Part shown: positions 35,754 to 44,589 of the stretch, one piece after another | Layout of the letters: the number at the start of each line of letters is the position of its first letter | Numbering within the stretch: the first letter of the stretch is position 1 | NCBI GenBank assembly: GCA_947167965.1 | Contig: CAMVJW010000008.1 | Span: 1-61,964, forward strand | Source of the DNA: an uncultured Clostridia bacterium | Lineage (GTDB): Bacteria > Bacillota > Clostridia > TANB77 > CAG-508 | Reading direction: 5' to 3' | Length of the DNA stretch: 61,964 nt | Program-made: the position numbers and the translations under genes | The notes under the pieces: model-generated | What the model was told of the DNA's origin: nothing | Databases searched by the model: none | Seen by the model: the letters and a program-made list of their open reading frames with translations, nothing else

Positions 35754-37850
35754 TTATTGTATATTTTCTACATAACTCATTGCTTGATTATTTTCTTGTA
35801 TTTCATTTGAATTAATATTCATTCCAAAATATTCTGCTATAATTTCTCTTGCAACCTCAGCTGTATAAAAACCGTGTCCACCATTTTCAACCATAACAAC
35901 TACAGCGATTTCAGGATTATCGTATGGTGCAAATCCTGCAAACCACGCATTTACATTTGGCCCAGATTCTGCAGAACCTGTTTTTCCTCCAACAGGAATA
36001 TCAAAATTTCTAAATATACTACTTGCTGTACCTCCATCTTCCGTAACTGATTTCATTCCCTCTAATACAGCATTTATATTTTCTTGAGAAAAACTTATAT
36101 TTTCGGTTTGATCATCTCCAAGCCCTAACATCTCCTTAGTAAACTGTTTTATCTCATATTTAGATGATTCTGTTCCATCTGAATTTAATACTCTTTTTAC
36201 TATTGTAGGGTTAACTTTATTTCCTCCATTTGCTACCATTGCAATATATTTTGCTATTTGTAATGGAGAAAAAGCATTATAACTTTGTCCAATAGATGCT
36301 GAAAGCATTTGCCCAGAAGACCACACTTCCCCTACTTTTTTTGCAGTTTCAGGTGTAGCAAGACTACCTTGAGTTTCGCTTGGAAGTTCTATTCCTGTTT
36401 TCTTTCCTAATCCAAAATATGTTGCATATTTTCTTAATGCTTCAACTCCCATTCTATCTCCAGTTTCGTAGAAAAAGTAGTTACAAGATTTTTCTATTGC
36501 TCCTGATACATTTAAGTATCCATGTCCTCTATGATAACTATTATAATACCAACATGCCGGTTGATAATCTCTATATTTTGTATATCTTCCAGTGTCATTT
36601 ATTCTCTCATATGGATTAATTACACCTGTTTCTAGACCTGCAAGTGCTGTTACCATTTTAAATATTGAACCCGGTTGATATGACCCTGATATTGCTTTGT
36701 TAAATAACGCATTATTTTCTTTTATAACATTATAATCTGCAACACTAATTCCACCAACCCAAGAATTGGGATTATAATCTGGGCAACTTGCCATTGCTAA
36801 GATTTCTCCAGAACGAACATCTATTGCAACTACGCATCCGCCTTTTGCATTATATCTGTTTGAAAATCCACCATTTTTTATTTTTTCTATATTGTTTCTT
36901 AACGCATTTTCTGCAATTTCTTGTAATTTAGAATCTATAGTCAAAACAACAGTTGATCCTTGTTTTGGGTCTTCTTTAACGCTTTCCCCAGTTATTGTTC
37001 CATCTACAGACATTTCAATTTCTTGTTTTCCTTTTTTTCCTCTTAAATATGGTTCAAACATAGCTTCTATTCCAGTTCTACCAACGTAGTCATCATTTTC
37101 GTATATGTCTTGTGCAGCGTTGTACTCTTTTTCACTTATTTTTCCAATATAGCCTACTATATGTGATGCTAAACTGTCATAATTATATTTTCTTGTTGTT
37201 TTTGTTGATACTGTAACTCCAGGAAAATCAAAGTTTCTTTCACAAATTCTTGCAATTACTTCTCTAGGAACATTTTCTGCTAGTTTTATTGGCCTAGTGC
37301 TACTATAACCTTTATTTGTTATTTCATACCTAATTGAAATAATTTTTCTCGTTTGTAATATGTCTGTGGAAACAATATTATATTTTTTTGCAAAATATGC
37401 TATTGTTTCTTGTGGTGTATTTGTTTTATCAAGTTTATATTTAGTAAGCCATTTTTCTAAATCTTCATTTCCAATTGTATATTCTGTACATTCGTTATTA
37501 ATTGGAAAATTATTTGGATATTTTATGTTATAAGCTTCAAACATGTGAATTAAACTTAAAATACTGTTATTAAACGTATTATCATCTGTTTTTGTTTTGT
37601 ATAATTCTAAATTAAATGAACTTGTAGTGGTAGCTAATATATTTCCTGATCTGTCTAATATTTCTCCTCTTGATGCTTCTAAAATACTTTCTCTTGACAG
37701 CCTTGTATTTGACATTTCTCTATAATTAGCACCATTTACAATTTGAAGTTGAAATAATTTGCTTATTAAAACTATACCAATTATATATGCTATTACTGTT
37801 AGTATATTAAATCTAAGATTTGTGTTTTCTTTTTTTATTTTATTTTTCAC
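35754..37850 (-). CDS. mrdA: penicillin-binding protein 2 (cell elongation transpeptidase)
   Basis: A 698-residue class B penicillin-binding protein of the elongation complex, cross-linking peptidoglycan with MreBCD. One N-terminal membrane helix (about 14-34), the pedestal domain with RGEILDRSGNILA, then the transpeptidase domain with SxxK in PGSIFKMV, SCN in KSCNYFFY and KTGS near the end. GTG start at 37850 with AAGGTG five bases upstream. Length is typical. It lies between mreD and minC as in other Clostridia. Confidence 0.93.
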   Translation of the reverse strand: MKNKIKKENTNLRFNILTVIAYIIGIVLISKLFQLQIVNGANYREMSNTRLSRESILEASRGEILDRSGNILATTTSSFNLELYKTKTDDNTFNNSILSLIHMFEAYNIKYPNNFPINNECTEYTIGNEDLEKWLTKYKLDKTNTPQETIAYFAKKYNIVSTDILQTRKIISIRYEITNKGYSSTRPIKLAENVPREVIARICERNFDFPGVTVSTKTTRKYNYDSLASHIVGYIGKISEKEYNAAQDIYENDDYVGRTGIEAMFEPYLRGKKGKQEIEMSVDGTITGESVKEDPKQGSTVVLTIDSKLQEIAENALRNNIEKIKNGGFSNRYNAKGGCVVAIDVRSGEILAMASCPDYNPNSWVGGISVADYNVIKENNALFNKAISGSYQPGSIFKMVTALAGLETGVINPYERINDTGRYTKYRDYQPACWYYNSYHRGHGYLNVSGAIEKSCNYFFYETGDRMGVEALRKYATYFGLGKKTGIELPSETQGSLATPETAKKVGEVWSSGQMLSASIGQSYNAFSPLQIAKYIAMVANGGNKVNPTIVKRVLNSDGTESSKYEIKQFTKEMLGLGDDQTENISFSQENINAVLEGMKSVTEDGGTASSIFRNFDIPVGGKTGSAESGPNVNAWFAGFAPYDNPEIAVVVMVENGGHGFYTAEVAREIIAEYFGMNINSNEIQENNQAMSYVENIQ

Positions 37851-37890
37851 TAATTCACCTTCTCTTATTTTAAATCTTGGTTATTAAAAA

Positions 37891-38325
37891 TTAGAAATAT
37901 CTTGTTAGCATAGTTTTTCCTTTATATTCTTCTTCAATTTTATATCCAAACTTTTGTAATAAAGGATATAAAATAATTGTAATTAGTCCATTATATATAC
38001 ATTCTATAGTTGCAATCTTTAGAAATTTTAAAAAATCAAATGAATATTTATAAATAAAACAGCTTATTATAAATAATACAAGTTCATAAATAAATGTTGT
38101 TATTAAAATCATTACTGTTATTGTGAATCTACTTTCTTTTGAAAAGTTCTTATCAAATAAAGCTCCAATAAATCCAACTATACCTAGCATTATTCCTGTT
38201 ATCCCAATTTTTTTTCCAATAAAAAAATCCAATAAAATTCCAAATATTATTCCATAAGTAATTCCTAGTGTTCTATTACAAAATAATCCAATAAATAGCG
38301 CAAATATTATAAATAAATTTGGCAT
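37891..38325 (-). CDS. mreD: rod shape-determining protein MreD (main part)
   Basis: 144 codons of a multi-pass membrane protein in the mreD position, with PNLFIIFALFIGLF, the GITYGIIFGILLDFFIG block, and further hydrophobic helices. This lacks the first membrane helix and loop of MreD. The missing part is present immediately upstream in another frame (38276-38434), and removing one C near 38330 would join them to a normal ~180-residue MreD. The ATG at 38325 has no ribosome site of its own. MreD links MreC and PBP2 in the elongation complex. Confidence 0.85.
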   Translation of the reverse strand: MPNLFIIFALFIGLFCNRTLGITYGIIFGILLDFFIGKKIGITGIMLGIVGFIGALFDKNFSKESRFTITVMILITTFIYELVLFIISCFIYKYSFDFLKFLKIATIECIYNGLITIILYPLLQKFGYKIEEEYKGKTMLTRYF

Positions 38326-38434
38326 TATTCCGAGCTATATTGAACCACGAAAAGAAATTTACTTGCAGAAAATATATAATTAAAAATACAAGAATTAATA
38401 TTATATTAATTGTTACCTTTTTCATTTTACTCAT
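38276..38434 (-). pseudogene. mreD: N-terminal part of mreD in a shifted frame
   Basis: ATG at 38434 (or 38425) opens a frame encoding MSKMKKVTINIILILVFLII and YFLQVNFFSWFNIA, exactly the first membrane helix and loop expected for MreD. It then leaves the true frame at GCTCGG (about 38329-38334). A hairpin (ATGTAG/CTACAT, 38437-38452) lies between the GGAG ribosome site at the end of mreC and this start codon. A one-base sequencing error or a true frameshift would both explain it. Confidence 0.7.
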
Positions 38435-38468
38435 TAAATGTAGTTTACTACATCTTTCTCCTTAAAAT

Positions 38469-39290
38469 TTAGTTTTGGTTTGTTATTACAAGTACTGTTT
38501 CTAATTTATTAAAATTAACTGCAGTTTCTACAAATGCATATCTATCATTGATATTTGATGTATTTACTGTTCTATTTATTTTTCCAATATATATTCCTTT
38601 AGGGTAAATTCCACCTAATCCGGATGTCTCTATAGTATCACCTTGATTTATAGTAGCCTCTGTTGGAATATAAACTGCTCTTAATGTATTTTTCTCATCT
38701 AGAATTCCTTTACATACAATACTTTCTCTTGATGAACTTAATACACAACTAGTATTACTTGATGAATCTATTATAGTTTGTACTTTTGCACTATTGGCTG
38801 TACTTGAAATAACATATCCTACTAATCCTTCTGCTGAAATTACAGTCATGTTCTCTTTTATTCCACTATTTTTGCCTGCATTTATTACAATGGTTCTTGA
38901 ATAATTGCTTATATCCCTACTTATTACATCAGCAGCAATAGTTTGATAATCCTTATATTTTTCGCTTAAATTCATATATTGTTTTAATGTTTGATTTTCT
39001 GCCTTAACACTTTCAAATTCTCTTAGTTTTTCTTCTAGCTGACTATTTTTATTCTTTAATTCTTCATTTTCATTTTTCAAATCACTCACATTTGTAAAAA
39101 AAGATGAATTATTATGCATTTTATTTTTCACATAGGTTAAGCCATTTTGAATAGGGTTTACAAGCTTATTTGCTATATTTTCTATATAAGATAAATTATT
39201 ATTTTCCACATTTGTTAAAATAACTAATATGATTAAAATTACAACTGTTATAATAATCCCTAATGTTTCAGCTTTTTTATTATTATACAT
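38469..39290 (-). CDS. mreC: rod shape-determining protein MreC
   Basis: A 273-residue MreC: short basic cytosolic start, one membrane helix (about 10-27), a coiled-coil region (KNENEELKNKNSQLEEKLREFE) that drives dimerisation, then the beta-rich periplasmic-type domain with IAADVISRDISNYSRTIVIN, GLVGYVIS, and GLGGIYPKGIYIG. It connects MreB filaments to PBP2. I chose the ATG at 39290, spaced from AAAGG; an ATG nine bases upstream touches that site. Confidence 0.93.
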   Translation of the reverse strand: MYNNKKAETLGIIITVVILIILVILTNVENNNLSYIENIANKLVNPIQNGLTYVKNKMHNNSSFFTNVSDLKNENEELKNKNSQLEEKLREFESVKAENQTLKQYMNLSEKYKDYQTIAADVISRDISNYSRTIVINAGKNSGIKENMTVISAEGLVGYVISSTANSAKVQTIIDSSSNTSCVLSSSRESIVCKGILDEKNTLRAVYIPTEATINQGDTIETSGLGGIYPKGIYIGKINRTVNTSNINDRYAFVETAVNFNKLETVLVITNQN

Positions 39291-39324
39291 TTTATTCATC
39301 CTTTCGTTTTTTATATTCTAAATA

Positions 39325-40368
39325 TTAAATTTTTCTTCTTTTGCTATTTACAAATACATTTTTTAATTTTTCTAAATCTTCTAAAGTTTTTGCTGTTCCT
39401 TCTACTACGCATTCAAGTGGAGATTCTGCAACATATACTGGCATCTCAATTTCAGAGCTTAAATATTGATCTAAATTTTGAATTAAAGCTCCACCCCCTG
39501 CTAAACATACACCTTTTTCTACTAAATCTGCTGCAAGCTCTGGTGGTGTTTGCTCTAATGTTTGTTTAACAGTATCTACAATTTTTTCAACAGATTCTTT
39601 CATTGCTTCCATTATTTCTGAAGATTTTATTGTTATATTTTTTGGCAATCCTGTATTTAAATCACGTCCCCTTATTTCTAATGACATATCTGTCATTAGA
39701 GGACTTGCACAACCTATTTGCATTTTAATGTTTTCCGCAGTAGTTTCTCCAATTGCTAGATATTTTTCTCTTTTTATATAATTAATTATGTCATCATCTA
39801 ACTCATCTCCAGCAACTCTTAAAGAATTGCTTACAACTATTCCTCCCAAAGAAATAACAGCAACCTCCGTTGTTCCTCCCCCAATATCTACAATCATGTT
39901 TCCACTAGGCTCACTAACATTTAATCCAGCCCCAATCGCTGCAGCCATTGGTTCTTCAATTAAAAAAACTTCTTTTGCTCCAGCTTGCATTATACTTTCT
40001 TCTACTGCTCTTTCCTCAACTTCAGTTATTCCGGATGGAACCCCAACCACAACTCTTGGTCTTCCAGCATTGTACTTACTACATACTTTTTTCATCATAT
40101 TTTTTAACATTAATTGTGTAGCAGTAAAATCTGCTATAACTCCATCTTTCATTGGTCTAACAGCTTCTATGTTTTCTGGTGTTCTTCCAAGCATTTCTTT
40201 TGCTTCAAACCCTGTAGCTTTTATTTCACCTGTTTTTTTATCTATTGCAACTACTGAAGGTTCTTTTAATACTACACCTTTTCCCTTTAATGTTATTAAA
40301 ATATTTGCTGTTCCTAAATCTATTCCTATATCTTTTGATCCAAATGATAGATATTTTTTCAAATTCAT
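39325..40368 (-). CDS. mreB: rod shape-determining protein MreB (actin-like)
   Basis: A 347-residue MreB. The actin-fold phosphate loops are clear: GIDLGTANILI at the N-terminus and IVDIGGGTTEVAVISLGG in the middle, with LAGGGALIQNLD near the end. A short N-terminal hydrophobic start may aid membrane binding. It forms the filaments that guide peptidoglycan synthesis. It heads the mreB-mreC-mreD-PBP2-minC unit, preceded by radC on the same strand, an order common in Clostridia. GGAAAGG ribosome site. Confidence 0.96.
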   Translation of the reverse strand: MNLKKYLSFGSKDIGIDLGTANILITLKGKGVVLKEPSVVAIDKKTGEIKATGFEAKEMLGRTPENIEAVRPMKDGVIADFTATQLMLKNMMKKVCSKYNAGRPRVVVGVPSGITEVEERAVEESIMQAGAKEVFLIEEPMAAAIGAGLNVSEPSGNMIVDIGGGTTEVAVISLGGIVVSNSLRVAGDELDDDIINYIKREKYLAIGETTAENIKMQIGCASPLMTDMSLEIRGRDLNTGLPKNITIKSSEIMEAMKESVEKIVDTVKQTLEQTPPELAADLVEKGVCLAGGGALIQNLDQYLSSEIEMPVYVAESPLECVVEGTAKTLEDLEKLKNVFVNSKRRKI

Positions 40369-40390
40369 TGTGTATACTTCCTTTCCAAAT

Positions 40391-41083
40391 CTATTTTCTG
40401 CTTTTTAAAGACATTATACTTGTATATTCATTTCTTCCAATTACAATATGATCTAATAATTTAATTCCAATTGTTTTTGATGCACTTTCTAATTTTGATG
40501 TTATATCCACATCTTTTTGACTTGGTGTGGATATCCCACTTGGATGATTATGAACAAGAATAATCTTAGGGGAGTTTATTCTAACAGCTTCTGTTAAAAT
40601 CTCCTTTATTCCTATATTTACAAAATTATTTCCCCCTATTGCAATGTCTTTTATTTTTAAGACATTATTCTTATTGTCTAATAAAATAATTTTAGCAATT
40701 TCTTTTTTCTCATATTGCATTTGATTCATTAGTATTTTTGCAACATCATTTGGTTCTTTAATTGTCGTATTCTTATAGTTACTAGGTGAGTTCATTCTTA
40801 TTGCCAATTCACAAATAGCTTTTAATTGAATAGCCTTTACTCTACCTATTCCTTTAATTTTGACAAAGTCTTCTATTGTTAAGTCTCTTAAAAAATTCAA
40901 GTTTGTTTGATCATAAGTGTCATTTAGTTTTAATATTTTTCGTGCTATATCAACACTTGTATCTTCTTTGGTTCCAGTTTTTATTATTATTGCTAATAAT
41001 TCTGCATTAGTTAAATTTTTTTCTCCATATAATTCGAGCTTTTCATACGGTCTTTCCGCTTCTGGTAATTCTTTTATTGTCAA
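40391..41083 (-). CDS. radC: RadC family protein (JAB/MPN+ domain)
   Basis: A 230-residue RadC. N-terminal helix-hairpin-helix region (KIKGIGRVKAIQLKAICELA) and C-terminal JAB domain with the metal site LVHNHPSGISTPSQKDVDIT. RadC proteins are associated with DNA processing; the early repair assignment is doubtful and a nuclease or protease role is debated. TTG start at 41083 with AAAGG upstream. It lies upstream of mreB as is typical for Firmicutes. Confidence 0.93.
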   Translation of the reverse strand: MTIKELPEAERPYEKLELYGEKNLTNAELLAIIIKTGTKEDTSVDIARKILKLNDTYDQTNLNFLRDLTIEDFVKIKGIGRVKAIQLKAICELAIRMNSPSNYKNTTIKEPNDVAKILMNQMQYEKKEIAKIILLDNKNNVLKIKDIAIGGNNFVNIGIKEILTEAVRINSPKIILVHNHPSGISTPSQKDVDITSKLESASKTIGIKLLDHIVIGRNEYTSIMSLKSRK

Positions 41084-41117
41084 TTTTTTTCCTTTCCGCC
41101 CCTAAATTATACTTTTA

Positions 41118-41375
41118 TTAAACTTTTCTGTATATAAATCCTGCTATTGCCATTCCAATTATGCTTGCAACATTTATTTTAATACTAAACGCAAAAGTTA
41201 TACTTATAATGTTAAGATTTAATACAAATGGTGTTTCTAATCCAAAACTTTGCCCATATCCAAGCCACCATAATCCATTTATTTTACTTGCTAAATCTCC
41301 TATTAAGCCACCAATTACCAATCCACATAATATAAATATTAACATTATCCAAAAACCTTTATCTTTTACTGCCAT
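41118..41375 (-). CDS. DUF4321 family membrane protein
   Basis: An 85-residue membrane protein with the DUF4321 pattern: GFWIMLIFILCGLVIGGLIGDL, GYGQSFGLETPFVLNL, and a last helix NVASIIGMAIAGFIY ending in RK. Two membrane helices. Start at ATG 41375 with AGGAGG; the frame is open further upstream but without ribosome site. DUF4321 genes often sit next to maf/radC/mre genes; role unknown. Confidence 0.85.
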   Translation of the reverse strand: MAVKDKGFWIMLIFILCGLVIGGLIGDLASKINGLWWLGYGQSFGLETPFVLNLNIISITFAFSIKINVASIIGMAIAGFIYRKV

Positions 41376-41543
41376 TTTTTCCTCCTTTGTTTCCCTACGG
41401 ATTTTCATATTTTGTGACTTTAACATTATATATTTTTTTTTGTTTTTTTTCAAGAGTATTTGTTATAAGTTTACTTATTTTTTTAGTTTTTTTATATGTA
41501 TGTTTAAATCTAAATCTTATATATAATTCTATTCTAATTAATT

Positions 41544-41590
41544 TTGTCAAAAAAATATAAGGCATCCTTAATTGCCTTATATTTTCTTTA
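41544..41590 (-). terminator. terminator of the cohesin-like gene
   Basis: On the minus strand TGCC/GGCA-centred stem: AAAATATAAGGCA (41573-41585 complement) pairs with TGCCTTATATTTT, followed by seven Ts. It starts about 16 bases after the stop codon. Confidence 0.85.
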
Positions 41591-41600
41591 TTTTATTTTA

Positions 41601-42491
41601 TTATATTCTTTTATATTTTTTAAATGATATAATTCCAAATACTGTTCCTGCAACTAATGCAATTACTAAAAGTACTGTTGTTTCTTTACCTGTTTTTGGT
41701 AAATTTTTTGATGTAGCCGTAGTATCTTTACTCTTATTTGTGCTTACTGTACCATTGTTTGAATTATTGTTGCTGTTATTATTGTTATTATTATCCCCAT
41801 TTATTGTAACTATTTTATTAGTATCAATTTCTGGTGGAACATATTGTCCTTGGTTATTATTGTTTTGATTGTTGTTATTATTATTTTGATTATTATTTTC
41901 GTTTTGATTATTGTTATTATTGTTATTTTGATTATTATTTTCGTTTTGATTATTATTGTTATTGTTGTTTTGATTATCATTGTTATTTTGCTTTTGTTCA
42001 ACAGTTGTAATTGTTACTTTTTGTGAAAGATCTTGTATTTTTAATGGTTGATTATTATCTAAAGCTACTTGAATTCCTGTTAAACCAACATTGGTTGTTG
42101 TAGCACTTGCATTGTCTTTAACTTTTAATTTTATTGTTGCTATTTTTCCTTCTTTTGTTACAGATTCAAGAGATTCTTGATAACACATAAATGTTAGGTC
42201 AGCTCTATCAACTTTATTCCATCCATTATCTGAATTTATACTAACAAAATCAAATAGATTTTGTTCATAATTTAATGTAAATCCAACACCTGCAATTGGA
42301 ACTTTTATTTCACTAACTGATATGTCTATACTTAGTTCTTGCCCTGGACTTGGATTATTTGGTGATAAAAAAGTACTAACTTTACATGCAATAATAGGAT
42401 CATCTGCTGCATAACTGTTGTTAGCAAATATTGAACATAATAAAAGCATACCAATAATAATTACACTTAATAATTTTGTTATATTTTTCAT
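41601..42491 (-). CDS. LPKTG-anchored cohesin-like protein
   Basis: A 296-residue surface protein. Signal peptide (about 1-28, ending NNSYA-A), then one cohesin-type domain (about 33-160): SPGQELSIDISVSEI, IAGVGFTLNYEQNLFDFVSI, GKIATIKLKVK are the usual strand blocks. A long Asn/Gln-only linker (about 165-235) leads to a second Asn-rich stretch, then LPKTG (about 267), a membrane helix and KKYKRI, a textbook sortase signal. Cohesins bind dockerin domains with high affinity; the neighbouring upstream gene encodes dockerin repeats. The spacing (47 bases) suggests one transcript. The linker DNA is highly repetitive. Confidence 0.85.
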   Translation of the reverse strand: MKNITKLLSVIIIGMLLLCSIFANNSYAADDPIIACKVSTFLSPNNPSPGQELSIDISVSEIKVPIAGVGFTLNYEQNLFDFVSINSDNGWNKVDRADLTFMCYQESLESVTKEGKIATIKLKVKDNASATTTNVGLTGIQVALDNNQPLKIQDLSQKVTITTVEQKQNNNDNQNNNNNNNQNENNNQNNNNNNNQNENNNQNNNNNNQNNNNQGQYVPPEIDTNKIVTINGDNNNNNNSNNNSNNGTVSTNKSKDTTATSKNLPKTGKETTVLLVIALVAGTVFGIISFKKYKRI

Positions 42492-42538
42492 TATTTTTAC
42501 TTCCTTTCAATGTTATCTATTCTATCATCTCATATTTT

Positions 42539-43006
42539 TTATAAAATTTCAAGTATTATTAAGCAATTTTGTAAATTAATCCAATCTGCATGTTTTTGTG
42601 CTGTATAATTGTTATTTTTTGCTGCCACATATCTTAATAATTTTAATATATCTGTTATATCAATTACTCCATTTTCATTTATATCTCCTATTGAAAGTTT
42701 TTCACTATTTAATTTCCATTCTGGATGTTTTGAAGCTGTATTATCACTATTTGTAAATGCAATATGTCTTTCTAATTGCAATATATCTGATATATCTATC
42801 TCTCCATTTTTATTTACATCTCCTTTTAAAAATGGTTCTGTTTTTTCTATATTTGATACATTTACATTAATGGTAACTTCATCTCCTGCTAAGTCTTTTA
42901 TAACAACATTTTCATTAGCATTTTGTGTATATGTTTTACTTAGTGTTTTTCTATCTTGTGATAGTGTCCATCCATCAAGCTCGTTTAACTGTACATTAGA
43001 TACAAT
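42539..43006 (-). pseudogene. dockerin tail cut off from the MBL-fold protein
   Basis: In frame with the gene at 43007-44383 but after its TAA stop (43007-43009). It encodes a short beta-rich domain (ELDGWTLSQDRKTLSKTYT, LAGDEVTINVNVSNI), then two dockerin type I repeats: GDVNKNGEIDISDILQLERH and GDINENGVIDITDILKLLRY, both with the DxNxNGxID calcium loop and following helix. The frame remains open for 155 codons without another stop, so the interruption is one recent nonsense change, a read-through case or an error. A TTG inside is unlikely to start translation. Confidence 0.8.
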
Positions 43007-44383
43007 TTATACCGTCACATCTTGATTAGTTGCATCTTCAGTACTATAATTAACGCTTAATTTTCTTTTTTTATAATAGCAATAAATAGTCCCATCTTCC
43101 GTTAAAACTTGATTTGGTATATATGTAGAATTAACAAATATGTAATCCTTTATATCTTTAATGTAATTTAATCTATCTAAATGATATTCAGCACGATCAT
43201 TAAAGTAATATATATTTTCATCTTCTATTTCATTTTGCGAATCTATATCTTTATATTTTATGGTTAGTTTATTATAATTTCTTGTAATATCTGTTGTTAT
43301 TTCACCATTAGTTGAAATATTATATAAAATATTTCCATTATATAAAGTGCTTAATACATTAGTTTTGCTTGTTAAAGAATTAGCCAAATCCAAATATGCA
43401 CCATTATCTCTATCACCATACCAAATAACAGTACCATGTCCAGCTTCATAATTATTAGGTAAAAATGCATATTTAGGATTAACTTTATTAACAAAATCAT
43501 CTGTATTACTTTCTCTTGCACCATGATGAGAAAATTTAAAAATGTCAGCTTTTATATCTAAGTTTTTTTCTAAAATGTCTTGTTCAGCATCTATCATTAT
43601 ATCTCCAGCTGTTAAATATCTTACTCCTTTATAGGTTATCATTGAAACCAATGAAGTATCATTAATAGTTCGATTTTTAAATGAGCTTTCACTTGTAGTT
43701 TCATTGTATATTTCATTAAAATCAACATTCGAATTTGATATATCCCAAATAACATTAAGTGTTGCATCTCCAATATTAATAGTTGTTCCTTCACCTATTA
43801 GTACTACATTTGTTCCCAAAGTAGTTAAATCATTAGCATATTTTACACCCCATTCATAAAATGGATTAATTATGCTATACCATTCTTTGCTATCATCTAG
43901 TTTTGGAATATAAATACTAGGATCAGGAAAATATACATTATCAACTGTAAAATATGAATCTTTTAAAATACTCTTTGTTTTTCCATAATGATCGTGATGA
44001 TAATGTGATATGTATATATCAAAATGATTTATTTCTTGAGATTTCAAAAAATTTATTAATACATCATTTGTATCTTTAGATGTTCCTGTATCCATTAATA
44101 AATAATTTCCATTTTGTTCTAATAAAATTGCATCTCCATATGAATCTGTTGCTCTATTATTAATAGGTCCTCCTAAATCTATTGCAATTATATTTAATCC
44201 ATTATTGAGATTATATTTATTATATCCATCAATACTTTCTTCTAATAATGGAGCATTATTAGTATTATTATAAATTTTAAAGAATATATTTTGGTATTTG
44301 TTATTACATAAAAATAAAAATCCTAACACTAACGCTATACAAATAGCAAAAAAATATTTTATTATTTTATAATATTTCTTCAT
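43007..44383 (-). CDS. secreted metallo-beta-lactamase-fold hydrolase
   Basis: A 458-residue protein with an N-terminal membrane/signal helix (about 8-26) and an MBL-fold domain like the C-terminal part of ComEC: metal motif ISHYHHDHYG (about 130-139), AGDIMIDAE, FSHHGARES, and a late AGHGTVIW. Substrate unknown; phosphodiester or lactone hydrolysis is typical. From about 385 a linker with a small repeat-like domain (YHLDRLNYIKDIKDYIF, YIPNQVLTEDGTIYCYYK) ends at TAA. The same frame continues after the stop into a dockerin region (42539-43006). The ribosome site is weak, and a decayed surface-protein fragment lies just upstream. Confidence 0.82.
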   Translation of the reverse strand: MKKYYKIIKYFFAICIALVLGFLFLCNNKYQNIFFKIYNNTNNAPLLEESIDGYNKYNLNNGLNIIAIDLGGPINNRATDSYGDAILLEQNGNYLLMDTGTSKDTNDVLINFLKSQEINHFDIYISHYHHDHYGKTKSILKDSYFTVDNVYFPDPSIYIPKLDDSKEWYSIINPFYEWGVKYANDLTTLGTNVVLIGEGTTINIGDATLNVIWDISNSNVDFNEIYNETTSESSFKNRTINDTSLVSMITYKGVRYLTAGDIMIDAEQDILEKNLDIKADIFKFSHHGARESNTDDFVNKVNPKYAFLPNNYEAGHGTVIWYGDRDNGAYLDLANSLTSKTNVLSTLYNGNILYNISTNGEITTDITRNYNKLTIKYKDIDSQNEIEDENIYYFNDRAEYHLDRLNYIKDIKDYIFVNSTYIPNQVLTEDGTIYCYYKKRKLSVNYSTEDATNQDVTV

Positions 44384-44525
44384 AATAAACTGTAAGTTCT
44401 CCTCCTGTTAAATCTATATTTTCATTATTTTGTTTATAGTTTAATTTTGTTGGTATTTTTGTAATTTCAATTTTATTCATTTTCACCTGTGTAGCGTATA
44501 ACTTTACCATCTATTAATTCTATTT
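44367..44525 (-). pseudogene. remnant of an Ig-like (Big_3) surface protein
   Basis: Two short minus-strand frames that do not line up: one ends LIDGKVIRYTGENE, and the other, from ATG at 44480, reads NKIEITKIPTKLNYKQN and IDLTGGELTVYY before a stop inside the MBL gene start. The second is a clear Big_3-type immunoglobulin-like domain start. It has no ribosome-bound context and no remaining domain, so it is a decayed internal piece of a larger surface protein. Confidence 0.55.
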
Positions 44526-44589
44526 AATTTTATCATCCTTTATTTATATAAGTAAATAGCAATTTTTCATTGTTTTTCTCGTTAATTTT

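Noticed and set aside
39788..40408. A 206-codon plus-strand frame antisense to mreB
   Set aside because: It lies wholly opposite a conserved, full-length MreB and shows no start context or recognisable protein pattern.
41844..42026. A short hydrophobic plus-strand frame in the Asn/Gln linker DNA
   Set aside because: It only reads the reverse of AAT/AAC and CAA repeats as Ile/Val; no start signal.
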